Source of the DNA: CAYOEZ01 sp964402955
GTDB lineage: Bacteria; Chloroflexota; DTOL01; DAOUCN01
Assembly (NCBI GenBank): GCA_964402955.1
Contig: CAYOEZ010000066.1
Span: forward strand, 1-20,699
Length of the DNA: 20,699 bases
Direction: 5' to 3'
Under the pieces are notes generated by a model. It was not told where the DNA came from. It was given only the letters and a program-made list of their open reading frames with translations, and did no database searches. Positions 6,287 to 18,300 of the stretch are shown piece after piece. Both the position numbers and the translations under genes were made by a program. Numbering within the stretch: the first letter of the stretch is position 1; the number at the start of each line of letters is the position of its first letter.

Positions 6287-7288
6287 GTGCAACCACTAGC
6301 CATTCAAACCCGCGATCTAAAACGTGCCTTCAAGATCAAGCCAACCAAATCACAGCCCCAGACGCAGATGGTCGCCCTGGATGGGGTCAACCTGGATGTT
6401 CAGGCAGGTGAGCTCTTCGGTCTCCTGGGCCCCAACGGCGCCGGCAAGACGACCCTGATCAAGATTCTCGTCACGCTTCTGTATCCCACCTCTGGCGAGG
6501 CGCTTGTGGATGGCCTCGATGTGGTCACCCATGCGCAGGCCGTGCGTGAGCGCATTGCGATGGTGTCGGGAGGCGAGACGTCGGGGTACGGGTTGCTGAC
6601 CGTGCGCGAGCAACTGTGGATGTTCAGCCAGTTCTACGGCGTGCCCGGCAAAATCGCCCGCCCGCGCGCTGAGGAGCTGCTCAAGGTGGTGGGATTGTGG
6701 GAGGCGCGCGACCGCAAAGTGCATGCCCTGTCCACAGGTATGCGCCAGCGCATGAACCTCTGCCGTGGGCTGATCAGCGATCCCAGGATTCTCTTCCTCG
6801 ATGAGCCGACGCTGGGGTTGGATGTCTCGGTGGCGCGTGACATTCGCGCCTACATTCAGCACTGGCTGAAGGAGAAGCCGGGCCGCACGATCCTGCTCAC
6901 GACACACTACATGCAGGAAGCGGATGAGCTGTGTGACCGCGTCGCCATCATTGATCAGGGCAAGATACTGACGTGTGATACGCCCGCTGCCATCAAGCGG
7001 CGCAGCAGGCAGGCGATCTATTTCCAGATCACTACTGAACGGCTGGATGGGCAGATGGAGACGCTCAGCTGCCTGCCCGGTGTGCTCGGCTGCCAGGCGA
7101 GCCAGGTGGATGCAGGCACGGAGCTACGGCTGACGCTGGCCGATGATGGTGTGATCGCACTGGTGGTGGGCAGCCTGACCAGCCAGGGCAAGCGTATTCT
7201 GGGGCTGCAAAAAGTGGAGCCGACACTCGAGGACGTTTTTGTGGAGACCGTGGGCAGGAGGTTCGCCGATGAGGCCGCTGCTGCTTAA
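6287..7288 (+). CDS. ABC-2 type exporter ATP-binding subunit (DrrA/NodI-like)
   Basis: A 333-residue cytoplasmic ATPase that powers export through the two permeases encoded immediately downstream. Walker A is GPNGAGKT (48-55), the signature is LSTGMRQRM (148-156), Walker B is ILFLDEPT (168-175) and the switch His is in TTHYMQEADE (H207). The usual Q-loop Gln is not evident: the corresponding stretch reads IAMVSGGETSGYG (90-102), a substitution seen in some ABC-2 ATPases. The last ~100 residues form the accessory domain typical of DrrA-type subunits. The start is GTG 6287, six nt after GAGGA (6276-6280); no closer ATG fits. Its 3' end overlaps the first permease by 20 nt, so translation is coupled. 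Substrate cannot be told from sequence; relatives export drugs, polysaccharides, lipids or peptides. Confidence 0.95.
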   Translation: MQPLAIQTRDLKRAFKIKPTKSQPQTQMVALDGVNLDVQAGELFGLLGPNGAGKTTLIKILVTLLYPTSGEALVDGLDVVTHAQAVRERIAMVSGGETSGYGLLTVREQLWMFSQFYGVPGKIARPRAEELLKVVGLWEARDRKVHALSTGMRQRMNLCRGLISDPRILFLDEPTLGLDVSVARDIRAYIQHWLKEKPGRTILLTTHYMQEADELCDRVAIIDQGKILTCDTPAAIKRRSRQAIYFQITTERLDGQMETLSCLPGVLGCQASQVDAGTELRLTLADDGVIALVVGSLTSQGKRILGLQKVEPTLEDVFVETVGRRFADEAAAA

Positions 7289-8081
7289 CCTGCGCGCTGT
7301 CATCGGCCGCGCCTATCCGCGCATTATCGGCTCGAACCGCGAGCCAAGCTGGCTGTTCTACGATATCGCGCTGCCCCTGTTGTCTGTGACGGCGTTTGTG
7401 TTTGTCTACCGCACCCTCAATGCTCCACTGGAGTACACTGGTTTTGTCATTCTGGGCGGCGTGATGCTGGCCTTCTGGAGCAACGTGCTGTGGGGGATGG
7501 GCGCGCAGCTCTTCTGGGAAAAGCAAGACGGCAACCTGGAACTGTACATGATGGCGCCGTGCAGCCGCATCGCCATTCTGTTGGGGATGGCTGTCGGCGG
7601 CCTGTTTGCCACGACCATCCGCGCCGTGGTGACAACGGTTGTGGGCGTGGTCTTCTTCGGTGTCGTCTTCAATTTGTCGCGATGGCCGATGATCCTCCTT
7701 GTTTTCATCCTGACGATGATTGCGCTCTATGGCATGGGCATGTTGTTTGCCAGTCTGTTTGTCATGTGGGGACGTGAGGCCTGGCACATCAATAACCTGA
7801 TGATGGAACCGGTCAACCTGGCCAGCGGCATGTATTTTCCGGTGCGGGCCTTTGGCCAGGCGCCGGGTTTCGCTTTCTCGCTCATCCCGTTGACCCCCGG
7901 ATTGGATGCCATGCGCCAACTGCTGTTTCCCGGGCAGCAAATCGGCCTGGTTGCCGTCGAGTACGAGATCGCCATACTGGCTGTCCTGGCCGTGTTGTTT
8001 CCTTTGCTGGCTGTGCGTGCTCTGCGCTACATGGAGCGCATGGCCAAGATCGAAGGGAGGTTGACGCTACGATGGCAATGA
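7269..8081 (+). CDS. ABC-2 type transporter permease, first subunit
   Basis: A 270-residue inner-membrane protein with about six membrane segments (roughly 29-47, 58-78, 104-133, 139-164, 174-193 and 235-258). Between segments two and three it has the cytoplasmic motif WEKQDGNLELYMMAPCSR, the position where ABC-2 permeases contact the ATPase. Late in the protein, LIPLTPGLDAMRQLLFPG is the ABC-2 family signature. ATG 7269 is preceded by AGGAGG at 7256-7261. An upstream in-frame start at 7239 is less likely because it lacks such a site. The gene overlaps the ATPase by 20 nt and the next permease by 10 nt, so the three form one operon and presumably one heteromeric exporter. Confidence 0.92.
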   Translation: MRPLLLNLRAVIGRAYPRIIGSNREPSWLFYDIALPLLSVTAFVFVYRTLNAPLEYTGFVILGGVMLAFWSNVLWGMGAQLFWEKQDGNLELYMMAPCSRIAILLGMAVGGLFATTIRAVVTTVVGVVFFGVVFNLSRWPMILLVFILTMIALYGMGMLFASLFVMWGREAWHINNLMMEPVNLASGMYFPVRAFGQAPGFAFSLIPLTPGLDAMRQLLFPGQQIGLVAVEYEIAILAVLAVLFPLLAVRALRYMERMAKIEGRLTLRWQ

Positions 8082-8917
8082 TCCGTCGCTACGTGCGTGG
8101 GGTGCGGACAGGGTTCTGGCTGGGCTGGCTGGTCGAGAGCAACTGGACCGACCCATTCCTGTTTGCCATATACTCTCTGGTGCGTCCTCTGTCCGGTGTG
8201 CTGCTTCTCTATTTTATGTTTGCTGTTCTGAGCGGGGGGCAGCGCGGGCCGATGCTGAACTTCTTCCTGGTGGGCAGCGCCCTGTGGCCCTATGTGCTCA
8301 ACTCGTTGCAGGGGATTGCCTTCACGGTGGTCGAGGATCGAGAAGAGTACAAGATGATACGTTATTTGTACCTGACGCCGGTTCCGCTGGCGGTCTATCT
8401 CATCGGGCGGGCGGTGGCGAAGGTTGCGCTGGCGACGATCGCGGTGGCGCTGACGTTCACGTTTGCGGTGCTGGCGTTGGGGCTGCCGCTGGACCCCGCT
8501 GTCATCGACGTACCGTACCTCAGCGCCGGTTTTGGGCTGGGGTTCGTGGGCATGTGGGGGATGGGGCTGGCTGTTGCCGCGCTGTCGCTGAACCTGACGC
8601 AGCAGGCGTGGTCGATGCCCGAGGCGATCGGTGGGGCGCTCTATCTGCTGTGCGGGGCGATTTTCCCGATCACGCAACTGCCGCCCATTCTCGCGGCGCT
8701 GGGCAGTCTGTTGCCGGTGACGTATTGGCTCGAGGCGACGCGGCGCGGTCTACTCGGCAACACGATTGGCTCGTTTCCCGGGCTAAGCAATGAAGCGGTC
8801 ATGGCAAGGCTGATCGTCACGACGGTGGCCAGTTGCATCCTGGGTGGTCTGGCCTTCGCCCTGGGTGAACGGCACGCCAGGACAACGGGCAATCTGGATA
8901 GGACGAGTAACTATTGA
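8072..8917 (+). CDS. ABC-2 type transporter permease, second subunit
   Basis: A 281-residue membrane protein with about six hydrophobic segments (roughly 29-53, 64-84, 112-136, 150-175, 188-206 and 249-268). It shares the layout of the preceding permease: a coupling stretch VEDREEYKMIRYLYLTPVP after segment two and the ABC-2 signature LLPVTYWLEATRRGLLG before the last segment. The two permeases are diverged, which points to a heterodimeric channel. ATG 8072 overlaps the end of the first permease by 10 nt; GGGAGG at 8055-8060 lies 11 nt upstream, and an alternative ATG at 8078 gives a classical ATGA overlap but worse spacing. It ends the operon; the next gene has its own promoter and a 412-nt gap. 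Confidence 0.92.
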   Translation: MAMIRRYVRGVRTGFWLGWLVESNWTDPFLFAIYSLVRPLSGVLLLYFMFAVLSGGQRGPMLNFFLVGSALWPYVLNSLQGIAFTVVEDREEYKMIRYLYLTPVPLAVYLIGRAVAKVALATIAVALTFTFAVLALGLPLDPAVIDVPYLSAGFGLGFVGMWGMGLAVAALSLNLTQQAWSMPEAIGGALYLLCGAIFPITQLPPILAALGSLLPVTYWLEATRRGLLGNTIGSFPGLSNEAVMARLIVTTVASCILGGLAFALGERHARTTGNLDRTSNY

Positions 8918-9329
8918 GATTGCGTACCTTTTCAATACTATTGTGCGTTCTATGATGCAGAGGCAGGGTTTCGGCGCGTCTGTGGGCTAGCGGGCCTCTT
9001 CACGCGATTTGAGGTCTGGACAATGGCCACAAATGTGCTATACTTAGTAATATGATATGCTTTTCCCCCAGGCGCATCACAATTGCAGGCGGGCTTCGTC
9101 TTAACATGGTAGCAGGGAATAGACTATCCCTGCGCTGTGGCGCGTTTGCCTGCGACCCGCTGGTGTTCAGTCTCGGTTACCCTGATCTGTCAATGCTGGA
9201 TGCAGGTTCGTCGAGTGATCGTTCTGCGCCCGCCATTATTGTAGAAGACGCCGACGAATTCCCTGCTGTGATTCACGACCTACTGCTCCCCCAGGCTCTC
9301 CGTTCTATGGACGTTGAAGGAGGAAGGCA
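8918..9329. other. Intergenic region and leader of the giant repeat-protein gene
   Basis: 412 nt without a convincing gene. A 105-codon frame from 9052 has no ribosome binding site and no protein-like features. The region holds a promoter (9017-9044), a weak hairpin GCAGGG/CCCTGC (9112-9133) and an ~280-nt leader ending in the strong ribosome binding site AAGGAGGA (9317-9324). A possible weak terminator of the ABC operon is AGAGGC (8959-8964) with GCCTCT (8994-8999), but its loop is long. Confidence 0.5.
9017..9044 (+). promoter_or_regulatory. Probable promoter of the giant DUF11-repeat gene
   Basis: TGGACA (9017-9022), a 16-nt spacer and TATACT (9039-9044) with extended -10 TGC just before it. 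Predicted start near 9050, about 280 nt upstream of the ATG at 9330. Confidence 0.55.
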
Positions 9330-12300
9330 ATGGCTCGACAGAAAAACCTGGCGGCTGTACTTTCGGTAGCCATTCTGATTTTCGTGGCGATGGCTATTTT
9401 TGCCGCTTCTGTCTCTCCCGCTCAGGCCGGCCCTACGCTGGATATGACGGTCATCCCCGTCCCTGATCAAGGCGCAGTTGTCAATGACACAGGCGCGGAC
9501 ACAGGCGCGGACACAGGCGCGCCCGTCGAGTCTGGCAGCCCCGGGCTGCTGGCTACGGTGGATCTGGCGATCAGCAAAACCTATCTGGGGCCGAAGTCGG
9601 AGCCGGGTAAGAACATCAGTTTTCGTGTCGAGTATACGAACACGAGCGGAGCCAACACGGTTAGCCCGGTCACCATCACTGATACGCTGCCCGTTGGCAC
9701 CGCCTATGTTGGCACGGTGGGCGCTCCTGCCCCGACGGTGACGTATTTCGCCGGGCAGGCCACATTGGTCTACAATGTGGGGACGGTGAACGCGGGCCAA
9801 AACTTCTCCTTCACGATCGATATCTACATCTCTCCCACCACATCCATTGGCGCGAGCCTGGTTAACACCGTGACGATTGGCGCAGGGCCTCTCGACACGG
9901 ACTCTGATCTCTCCAACAACACGGCGACGGCGGCGACGCTTGTGGTTGGCGCTGAGTTGGCCATCTACAAGACCGCGCCGGCCACGACCACCGCCGGCGA
10001 CGCCATTCCCTACCGGATTGATGTCGTCAATACGGGCAATCAGAGCGCCAACAACGTCGTGGTGACCGATATCCTCCCTTCTGGCATGGTCTTCCTGCCC
10101 CCATCTGTCCCCGTGCACAGCGCATACGCCAATGGGGTGATCACCTGGGCAAACGGTATCACGGTCACTACTGGCGCCACTTACACGATCTTCTTCACGG
10201 CGACTGCACCGATGAGCACATCGGGTACGTTCCTGACCAACACGGCCGGTGTGACGCAGACGACGACGAATGAGAACACGTATGTGAACAACATCGTGAC
10301 TCAAACGACGCAGATCGTTGGCACGCCCAACTTCCAGATCAGCAAGTCGGACGGCGGCATAAGCGCTGCTGCAGGCGGGCTGATTACGTATACGATTTTC
10401 TATACGAATGCAGGAACTGGCGCTGCGTTCGACACGGTCTTGACGGAAACCGTGCCGACCAATACGACCTACTTCAGCGGCGGTTCAAGCGGTCCCTGGA
10501 CGTTCGTTTCCGGCAATACGTACACCTACAGTTTGGGTATTGTGCCAGCGCTGCCTTGCCCTCCCCCGTCCTGGGCGACAAGCTGCAAGCAGGGCCAGGT
10601 ACAGTTTGTTGTGCGTGTCGATTCGCTCGTGCCGCCCGGCGTCAACCAGGTCTGCAACACGGCCACCATTGCCCCGGGCAACGTGACGGCGGGCGACTGC
10701 ACGCCGGTCACAGGCACAGTGGACCTGCGCGTAACCAAAACCGACAGCAATGTGATCGGCCAACCCGGTCAGCTCCTCACGTACACGATCGGCTACACCA
10801 ATACGGGCACCAAGGGCGCGACAGGCGTCATTCTGACGGAGACTCTGCCTGCCAACACAACCTATCCTGGCAATCCTGTTGGGGGCGGGTGGTCCCTTGT
10901 CAGCGGCGTCTACGTTAAGAGCATTGGCCCTCTCGCCGGCGGCGGCGCTGGCGGGCAGGCCTACTTTGTGGTGCGCGTCGATTCCTCCATTCCGACTGGC
11001 ATCAGTTCGATCACCAACACGGTCATCGTTGATTATGATGGCTCGAGCGGCGCCGATCCGACGCCGTCAAACAATACGGCTGTCGAGGTTACCCCGCTCA
11101 ATGCAGCGCCCGATCTGGTTGTGCTGAAGACAGACGGCGGCAGCGCGGTTCCGGGCGATTTGATCAACTACACGATCGCCTATTCGAACACGGGCAGCAA
11201 GACTGCTATTAATGTCGTCCTGACCGATACAATCCCGACCTCCGTCCCGCCGCTGATCATCACGTTTGCCGGCCCGACTGGCGCAAACGGCTGGTTCCAG
11301 GTGGGCGCTACCAATGTCTACACCTACTTTGTTGGCACAGTGAATCCCGGCGTCTCCGGTACCGTGCTGCTGAATGTGCAAACGAGCGGTACGTTGCCGC
11401 CCGGCGTGGTCATGGTCACGAACACGGTGCGCATAGGCGACAATGGCGCCAACGGGGTTGATCCAACTCCCGCCAACAACGTCTACACGCGCACAACTCC
11501 CCTGACTGCGCTGCCTGACCTGGGGGCCTGGAAGGTGACCAACACCCCGACGGGGGCGCCCGGGCAAACGCTGATCTACACGATCAACTACTTCAATACG
11601 GGCACGAGCCAGGCCACGGGCGTCCGCTTGACTGAGACGCTGCCAGCCAACACGACATTCAATGCCGGCTCCAGCACAGCAGGCTGGACGCAGGTGGGCG
11701 CAAGCAGCACATATACGTTCGCGCTTGGCACGTTGCTGCCCGGCGACAGCGGAACCAAAGCCTTTGCCGTCACAGTGGCGACGCCCTTCCCATCCGGCGT
11801 CACCGATATCACGAATACCGTGCGCATCGGCGACGATGGTACGCACGGACCAGACGCCAACGTCTACGACAACGTCTTTACGGCGGTCACCCCGATCGTG
11901 GCCTCCGTTGATCTGGTGGTGACGAAGACCGACGGGTCGTATGCTGCGGCGGCTGGAACCCAGGTTGTTTACACGATCAACTACACCAACGCCGGCAACC
12001 AGACCGCCACTGGTGTGACGCTGTGGGACTATATCCCCAACTACACCACCTACACCGGCTATGGCTGGTCGCCGCTTGGCGGCAATCTCTACCAGCGCAC
12101 GCTGGGCACGCTTCTTCCCGGCGCGACGGGCTCGATCACGATCGTTGTGCAAGTGAGCTCGGCCATCCCTGCCGGAGCCAACTACATCACCAACACGGTG
12201 CAGATCTTCGATGATCTGACCAACGGCGCCGACTTGAATCCCGCGAACAACACGGCTGTCGATGTTGATGTGTTGGTCGCGAATCCCAATCTGCGCGTGA

Positions 12301-15300
12301 CAAAAACGGGCCCGTCTTCGGCGACGCCCGGCAGTACCATCACCTACACGATCAATTACACCAACTCCGGTATGAGAGACGCCACGGGCGCCTTCCTCAC
12401 CGAAATCCTGCCCGCCAACACCACCTTCAGCGGCGGCGGCGGCTGGAATCTGGTGGTGGGGAACATTTATACGCGTAGCATCGGCACGGTTGCGGTCAAC
12501 GGTTCCGGCTCGGCTTTCTTCTCGGTCATGATCGACCCGATCATACCGCCCGGTGTGTTTGCGATCACCAACACCGTTGCCGTTGGCGACGATGGCAGCG
12601 GCGGCGTTGACATGAATCCTGCCGACAACGTGGCCAGCGTGACCACTATCCTCAATGCTGCGCCGAACCTGCAGGTCACGAAGACTGACGGGCTGACTGT
12701 TGTCTCCGCCGGCCAGACCGTGACTTACAGCATTTTCTACACCAACACAGGCAATCGTGGCGCAACGAATGTGGTCCTGACAGAGCAATTGCCCTTCTTC
12801 ATTGTGCCCGGCGGCGGCTGGACGGCTGTCGGCGGCAACACCTATAGCAAGAACCTGGGCACAGTGCTGGCCGGAACCAGCGGCGTTGCCTACTTTGTGG
12901 TCAACATCCCCAATAGTATCCCGGCCTACATCTCGCTGCTGACCAATACCGTGACGATCAGCGACGATGGGGTCAATGGCATCGATCCGAACCTGGGCGA
13001 CAACACGTCAACCGATATCGATTTCTTGCTTGCCGCCCCCGACATGACAATCAGCAAGCGCGATGGCGGCGTGCCTGTTGCCGCTGGTACGAATATCACC
13101 TACACGATCTTCTACACCAATGTCGGCAGCCAGGACGCCGTCAACATCCGCATTACCGACACGCTGCCTGCCAACACGACCTATGTCGGCTATGGCTGGA
13201 CGGCGCTGGGCGGTGGCGTCTATGCACGCAATGTGGGCAATGTGGCAGTGCAAGCCAGCGGCTTTGTGACGATTGTCGCTCAGGTGAGCAATGCCCTGCC
13301 CGCTGGTCTGGAGTTCATCACGAACACGGCGACGATCTGGGATGATGGCAGCCAGGGCGCCGATCTCGACGTGAACAACAACACGGCCAGCGTCGTGACC
13401 CAGATCATCGCTGCGCCCGAGTTGACCATCAGCAAGAACGATGGCGTCGCGTCGGTCATACCGGGCCAGTTGCTCATCTATACTCTCTATTACACCAACA
13501 CCGGCACGCAAGAAGCGACCAATATCATTATCACCGACACGAAGTCGCCCAACACGGTCTGCTTTGCCGGCTGCGGAAGCTGGAACCTCGTCGCCGGCGA
13601 CGTGTTTACACGTAATGTCGGCTCGCTGACCGCAGGCGCGTCCAGTTCCGTCATGTTCACCGTGCAGATGACCAACCCTGTTCCTGCGGGCGTCAACACG
13701 ATCACGAACCTGGCCTGTCTGGGCGATGACGGCGAAAATGGACCCGAAGCGAATCCGTTCAACAACTGTGCAACCGATACCGACGCCGTCAACGCTGCAC
13801 CTGACCTTGCCATCACAAAGAGCCATCTTGGCACAGGCAGCGCGCCTGGTGGATTTATCACCTATACCATCGGCTACGTCAACAACGGCAACCAGTATGC
13901 AACGGGTGTCGTGATTACTGACTACCTGTCGCCCAACGTGACCTACTACGCGGGCGGCTGGACGCCTCAGGGCGGCGGCTTCGTGCAGACGCTCGGCGGC
14001 GTGCCCGTGGGCGCATCCGGCGTCCTGACGATGGTTGTGACCGTCAATGCTGTGGTGCCGCCAGGGGTGACGAGCGTCACCAACACGGTGGCAATCGTCG
14101 ATGACGGCACGAACGGCGCAGACCCGAATCCCGCGGACAACTGGGCCACCGACATCACGCCCATCTCGACGGCGCCCGATCTGATCATCACTAAGAGCGC
14201 CAATGGACAAGCGAGCGCGGTTCCGGGCGGCAACATTACCTACACCATCACGTTCACCAATGCCGGCTCGAGCCAGGCTCTGGGCACAGTTGTCACGGAG
14301 CTGGTTCCGGCCAACACGACCTTCGTTTCACCCCAGCCGGGCTGGGTGTCTGTGGGCGGCGGCCGCTATACCTGGAGCGTGGGCACCTGCAATGTTGGCC
14401 CGTGCGGTACCCTGACCTTCATCGTCAAGGTCAACAACTCTGTTCCCGCCGGCGCGGATGTTATCACCGACGTTGTGGCCATCGGCGATAGCGGCGCATA
14501 TGGCGCCGACCTGAACCCGGCCAACAACACCTACACGCTAACGACGCCGCTCAATGCCGCGCCCGACCTGCGTGTGACCAAGAATGACAATACCGCGAGC
14601 GTTAACGCTGGCGGCCGCATCACCTACACAATCACCTACACCAACAGCGGCAACCAGGCTGCGACGGGCGTCGTCCTGACCGACATTCTACCGGCCAACA
14701 CTGTCTTCGTCGGCCCGGGCTGGATCAATGTCGGCGGCACACCGACCTACACCTACTCCATCGGCAATGTAGCCGTGAACGGCAGCGGCTCTGTCCAGTT
14801 CATCGTGGACATAAGCGGCACGCTGCCCACCGGCTATATGTCGGCATGCAACTCGATCAGTATCGGCGACGATGGGCTGAATGGCGCTGACCAGAACTCG
14901 GCCAACAATGCCTACGTCGAATGCACACCCATCAATGCTGCGCCTGAACTGCAAGTGACAAAGTCCGACGGCGGCGCGACGCCAACCACCGGCAGCCTGA
15001 TCACCTACACGATCAGCTACACCAACGCTGGCACGCGCGGCGCGGCGGGCATCGTCCTGACCGAAACAGTCCCGGCCAATACGAGCTACGTGGGCTACGG
15101 CTGGTCGCCTGTGGGCTTCGGCGTCTACACGAAGAGTCTCGGCATCCTCGAAGCCAGCGCTGGCTTCAATACGGGGTCAACGATCTTCGTCGTGCAGGTG
15201 AACAACACCATGCCTGCCGGCGTTGAATCGGTCACCAACACCGTGCGCATCAGCGATGACGGCAGCAATGGGCTTGACCCGAACACCGGCAACAATTCGG

Positions 15301-18300
15301 CGACCGTAACGACTCCTGTCAATGCGCTGCCTGATCTGACGATCACCAAGTCCGACGGCGGCATCATCGCCAATCCCGGTGACGCCGTGACGTACACGAT
15401 TTACTTCACCAATACCGGCAACCAGGACGCCAGCAATGTGGTCCTGACCGAGACGCTGCCAGCCAACACGACCTATGTCGGTTTTGGCTGGACGGCTGCT
15501 ACAGCCGTTACCTACACCCTGGCTGTGCCGGGGATGAGCGCAGGCGCGTCGATGTCGGCAACGATCGTGGTGCAGATCAACTCGAGCCTGCCCGCCGGTG
15601 TGACCAGCGTGACCAACACGGTGCGCATCGGCTACGACAACGGCGGCGGCGCTGACCCGACGCCTGGCAACAACATCGCCAGCGACGTCACACCGATCAT
15701 GGCGACGCCGAATCTGGTGGTCAGCAAGACTGATGGCGGCGCGACGGCCAATGTCAGCAGCCTGATCACGTACACCATCAACTTCACCAACACGGGCAGC
15801 AAGGGATCCACCGGCGTCGTCCTCACCGACGTGCTTCCGGCCAATACCGGCTACTACGGGGGCGGCTGGACGTTCATCGGCAGCAACACGTACATCAAGA
15901 GCATGGGCAGCCTGCCGTCCGGCAGCTCTGGCCAGACGCAGTTCATCGTTCAGGTTGCGCCAGTCCTGCCAGCCGGCGTTGCTGGCGTGACGAACACGGT
16001 CACGATCGGCGATGACGGCTTGAACGGGCCAGATGCTAACCCGGCCAACAACGTGGCGACTAGATTTACGCCTGTGACTGCAGCGCCGGATCTGGTTGTC
16101 ACCAAGAATGACGGCACGGGCGGCGCTGGCATCGTGGCAGGCGACACCATCATCTACACGATCAACTACAGCAACACCGGCACGCAGGGCGCAACCGCTG
16201 TGGTGCTCACCGAACTCCTGCCTGCCAACACAAGCTACAGCGGCGGCGGCTGGACGTTCGTTTCCGGCTCGACGTACACGCAAAACGTCGGCGCACTGCC
16301 TGCGGGCAGCAGCGGCAGCGTGCAGTTCATCGTTCTGGCAAGCTCGCAACTTCCGGCCGGCGTGGTCAGTATTACCAATACCGTGACAGTTGCAGATGAT
16401 GGCGCCAACGGCGCCGATCTGAATCCTGCCAACAACACGGCGACTGTCTACACGACCATCTATGCGGCGCCCGATCTGTGGGTAACCAAGACCCATGGCG
16501 GCGGCAGCGTCCAGGCGGGCGGGTTGATCACGTACACGATCAACTACACCAACGTCGGCACGCAGGCTGCGCTGGGTGTGGTGCTGACCGATGTTGTGCC
16601 GGCCAATACCAGCTACGTCGGTTACGGCTGGAACCATGTTATCAACTCGACCTACACCTGGCCGGTCGGCGCGGTCGCCTCCGGCGCCTCTGGATCGGCG
16701 ACCATCGTGGTGCAGGTCACGTCAACTCTGCCGGTGGGCGTCAACTCTGTGACCAACCTGGTGCGCATCGGCGACGATGGCAGCCAGGGCACTGATCCCA
16801 ACATCAACAACAACATCGCAACCGATGTGACGCCGATTATCGCCGTGCCCGATCTGGTGGTGACGAAGAGCGATGGCGGCGTGACCGTTCTGCCGGGCCA
16901 GCAGATCGCCTACACTGTCTACTACACCAACACCGGCTCGCGGGCGGCCACCAACGTCGTGCTGACCGAGACGTTGCCAGCCAATAGCGGCTACATCGGT
17001 TTCGGCTGGTCATGGCTGGGCGGCAGCACCTATGTGCAGAACGTCGGTACGGTGGCGGCGGGAGCGTCGGGCACACGGTCGTTTGTGGTGCAGGTTGCCC
17101 CATCCTTGCCGGCGCAAACGACGTTCATCCTGAACACCGTCTCCATCGGTAATGACGGGAGCAATGGCGCTGACGCCAACGTGCAGAACAACACGGGCTG
17201 GGACATGACGCCGATCAACGCGCTGCCGGTTCCGCTTGCTATCAAGACGGCGAGCGATGCCAATGGCGGGCTGCTGCTGGCGGGCGATGTCATTACCTTC
17301 CAGGTGAACATCTGGAACCTGGGCGGAAGCCCGATGACCAATGTGGTCTTCACCGACTACATCCCGGCCAATACGACCTACGTCCCCGGTAGCGCGACCA
17401 ACAGCTCTGGCGTCGTGAATGGGCCAGATCCGCTGCTGTTCACGTTCTTCCCGAACATTCCGCCGGCATCCGGCTTCAATGTCGTGACGCTGACATTCGC
17501 CGTGCAGGTCAACAACCCGCTGCCAGCGGGCGTGCAGACCATCTGCAACCAGGGCTCAGGCGTCAGCACCGAGACTGGCCCGTTTGTCTCCGATGACCCC
17601 GGCACGGGTGTGTTTGGCGACGCCACCTGCTTGCGGCTGAACGCCGGACCTGATCTGCGCATCAGCAAGAGCGACGGCGGCATCGCCAGCTATCCGGGCG
17701 GGATCATCACTTACACCATCAATGTAACAAACACAGGCACGAAGCCGGCAAGCGGCGTTGTGGTGACCGACTTCCTGCCCGCCAACACAACCTATCTCTT
17801 TAGTGGAGCGTGGATTCCGGTGGGCGGCCAGTACATCACGTATGTTGTGACGCTCAATCCTGGCCAGTCCTGGACAGGCTCGTTCAGCGTGCGGGTCAAC
17901 AATCCGGCGCCGCCTGGCGTGACCAGTGTCACGAACACCGTCGGTGTGCGCGACGACGGCACGCAAGGCCCCGATCTGAACCCGGCTGACAATAGCGCAA
18001 CTATCGTCACACCACTCGGCGCTGTGCCGACGGCGACGCCGACAGCGACGCCAACGCAAACAGCGACGCCGACGCGTACGCCCACGGTCACCAGCACACC
18101 GACGGCAACGCCGGCGTGCCCCGACGTGTACGAGCCGGACAACACGTTTGCGCAGGCCAAGCTGATCAAGCCTAACATCATGCCGCAGGTACACACGTTC
18201 GAGACGCCTGGCGATGAGGACTACATCTACTTCCAGGCTGTCGCGGGCGGCGTGTACACGATCACGACCTATGATCTGCTCATGAGCACCGACACCGTGC

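Noticed and set aside
8959..8999. AGAGGC/GCCTCT as a terminator of the ABC operon
   Set aside because: The arms are only 6 bp with a ~29-nt loop and a weak T-tail. It is too weak to call.
9052..9369. A 105-codon ORF upstream of and overlapping the giant gene
   Set aside because: Its start is only a few bases after the predicted transcription start, with no ribosome binding site, and the composition is not protein-like.
9273..16637. Long minus-strand ORFs (343-573 codons at 9273-10304, 11067-12788, 13008-14210 and 15177-16637) under the giant gene
   Set aside because: They recur with the DUF11 repeats, are Arg/Gly/Asp/Val-rich and lack starts with ribosome binding sites. They are shadows of GC-rich repeat codons.
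9558..18023. Regularly spaced repeats that might be read as a CRISPR-like array
   Set aside because: The ~380-bp period is in frame and encodes Ig-like domains within one long ORF. There are no short identical repeats with unique spacers and no cas genes.
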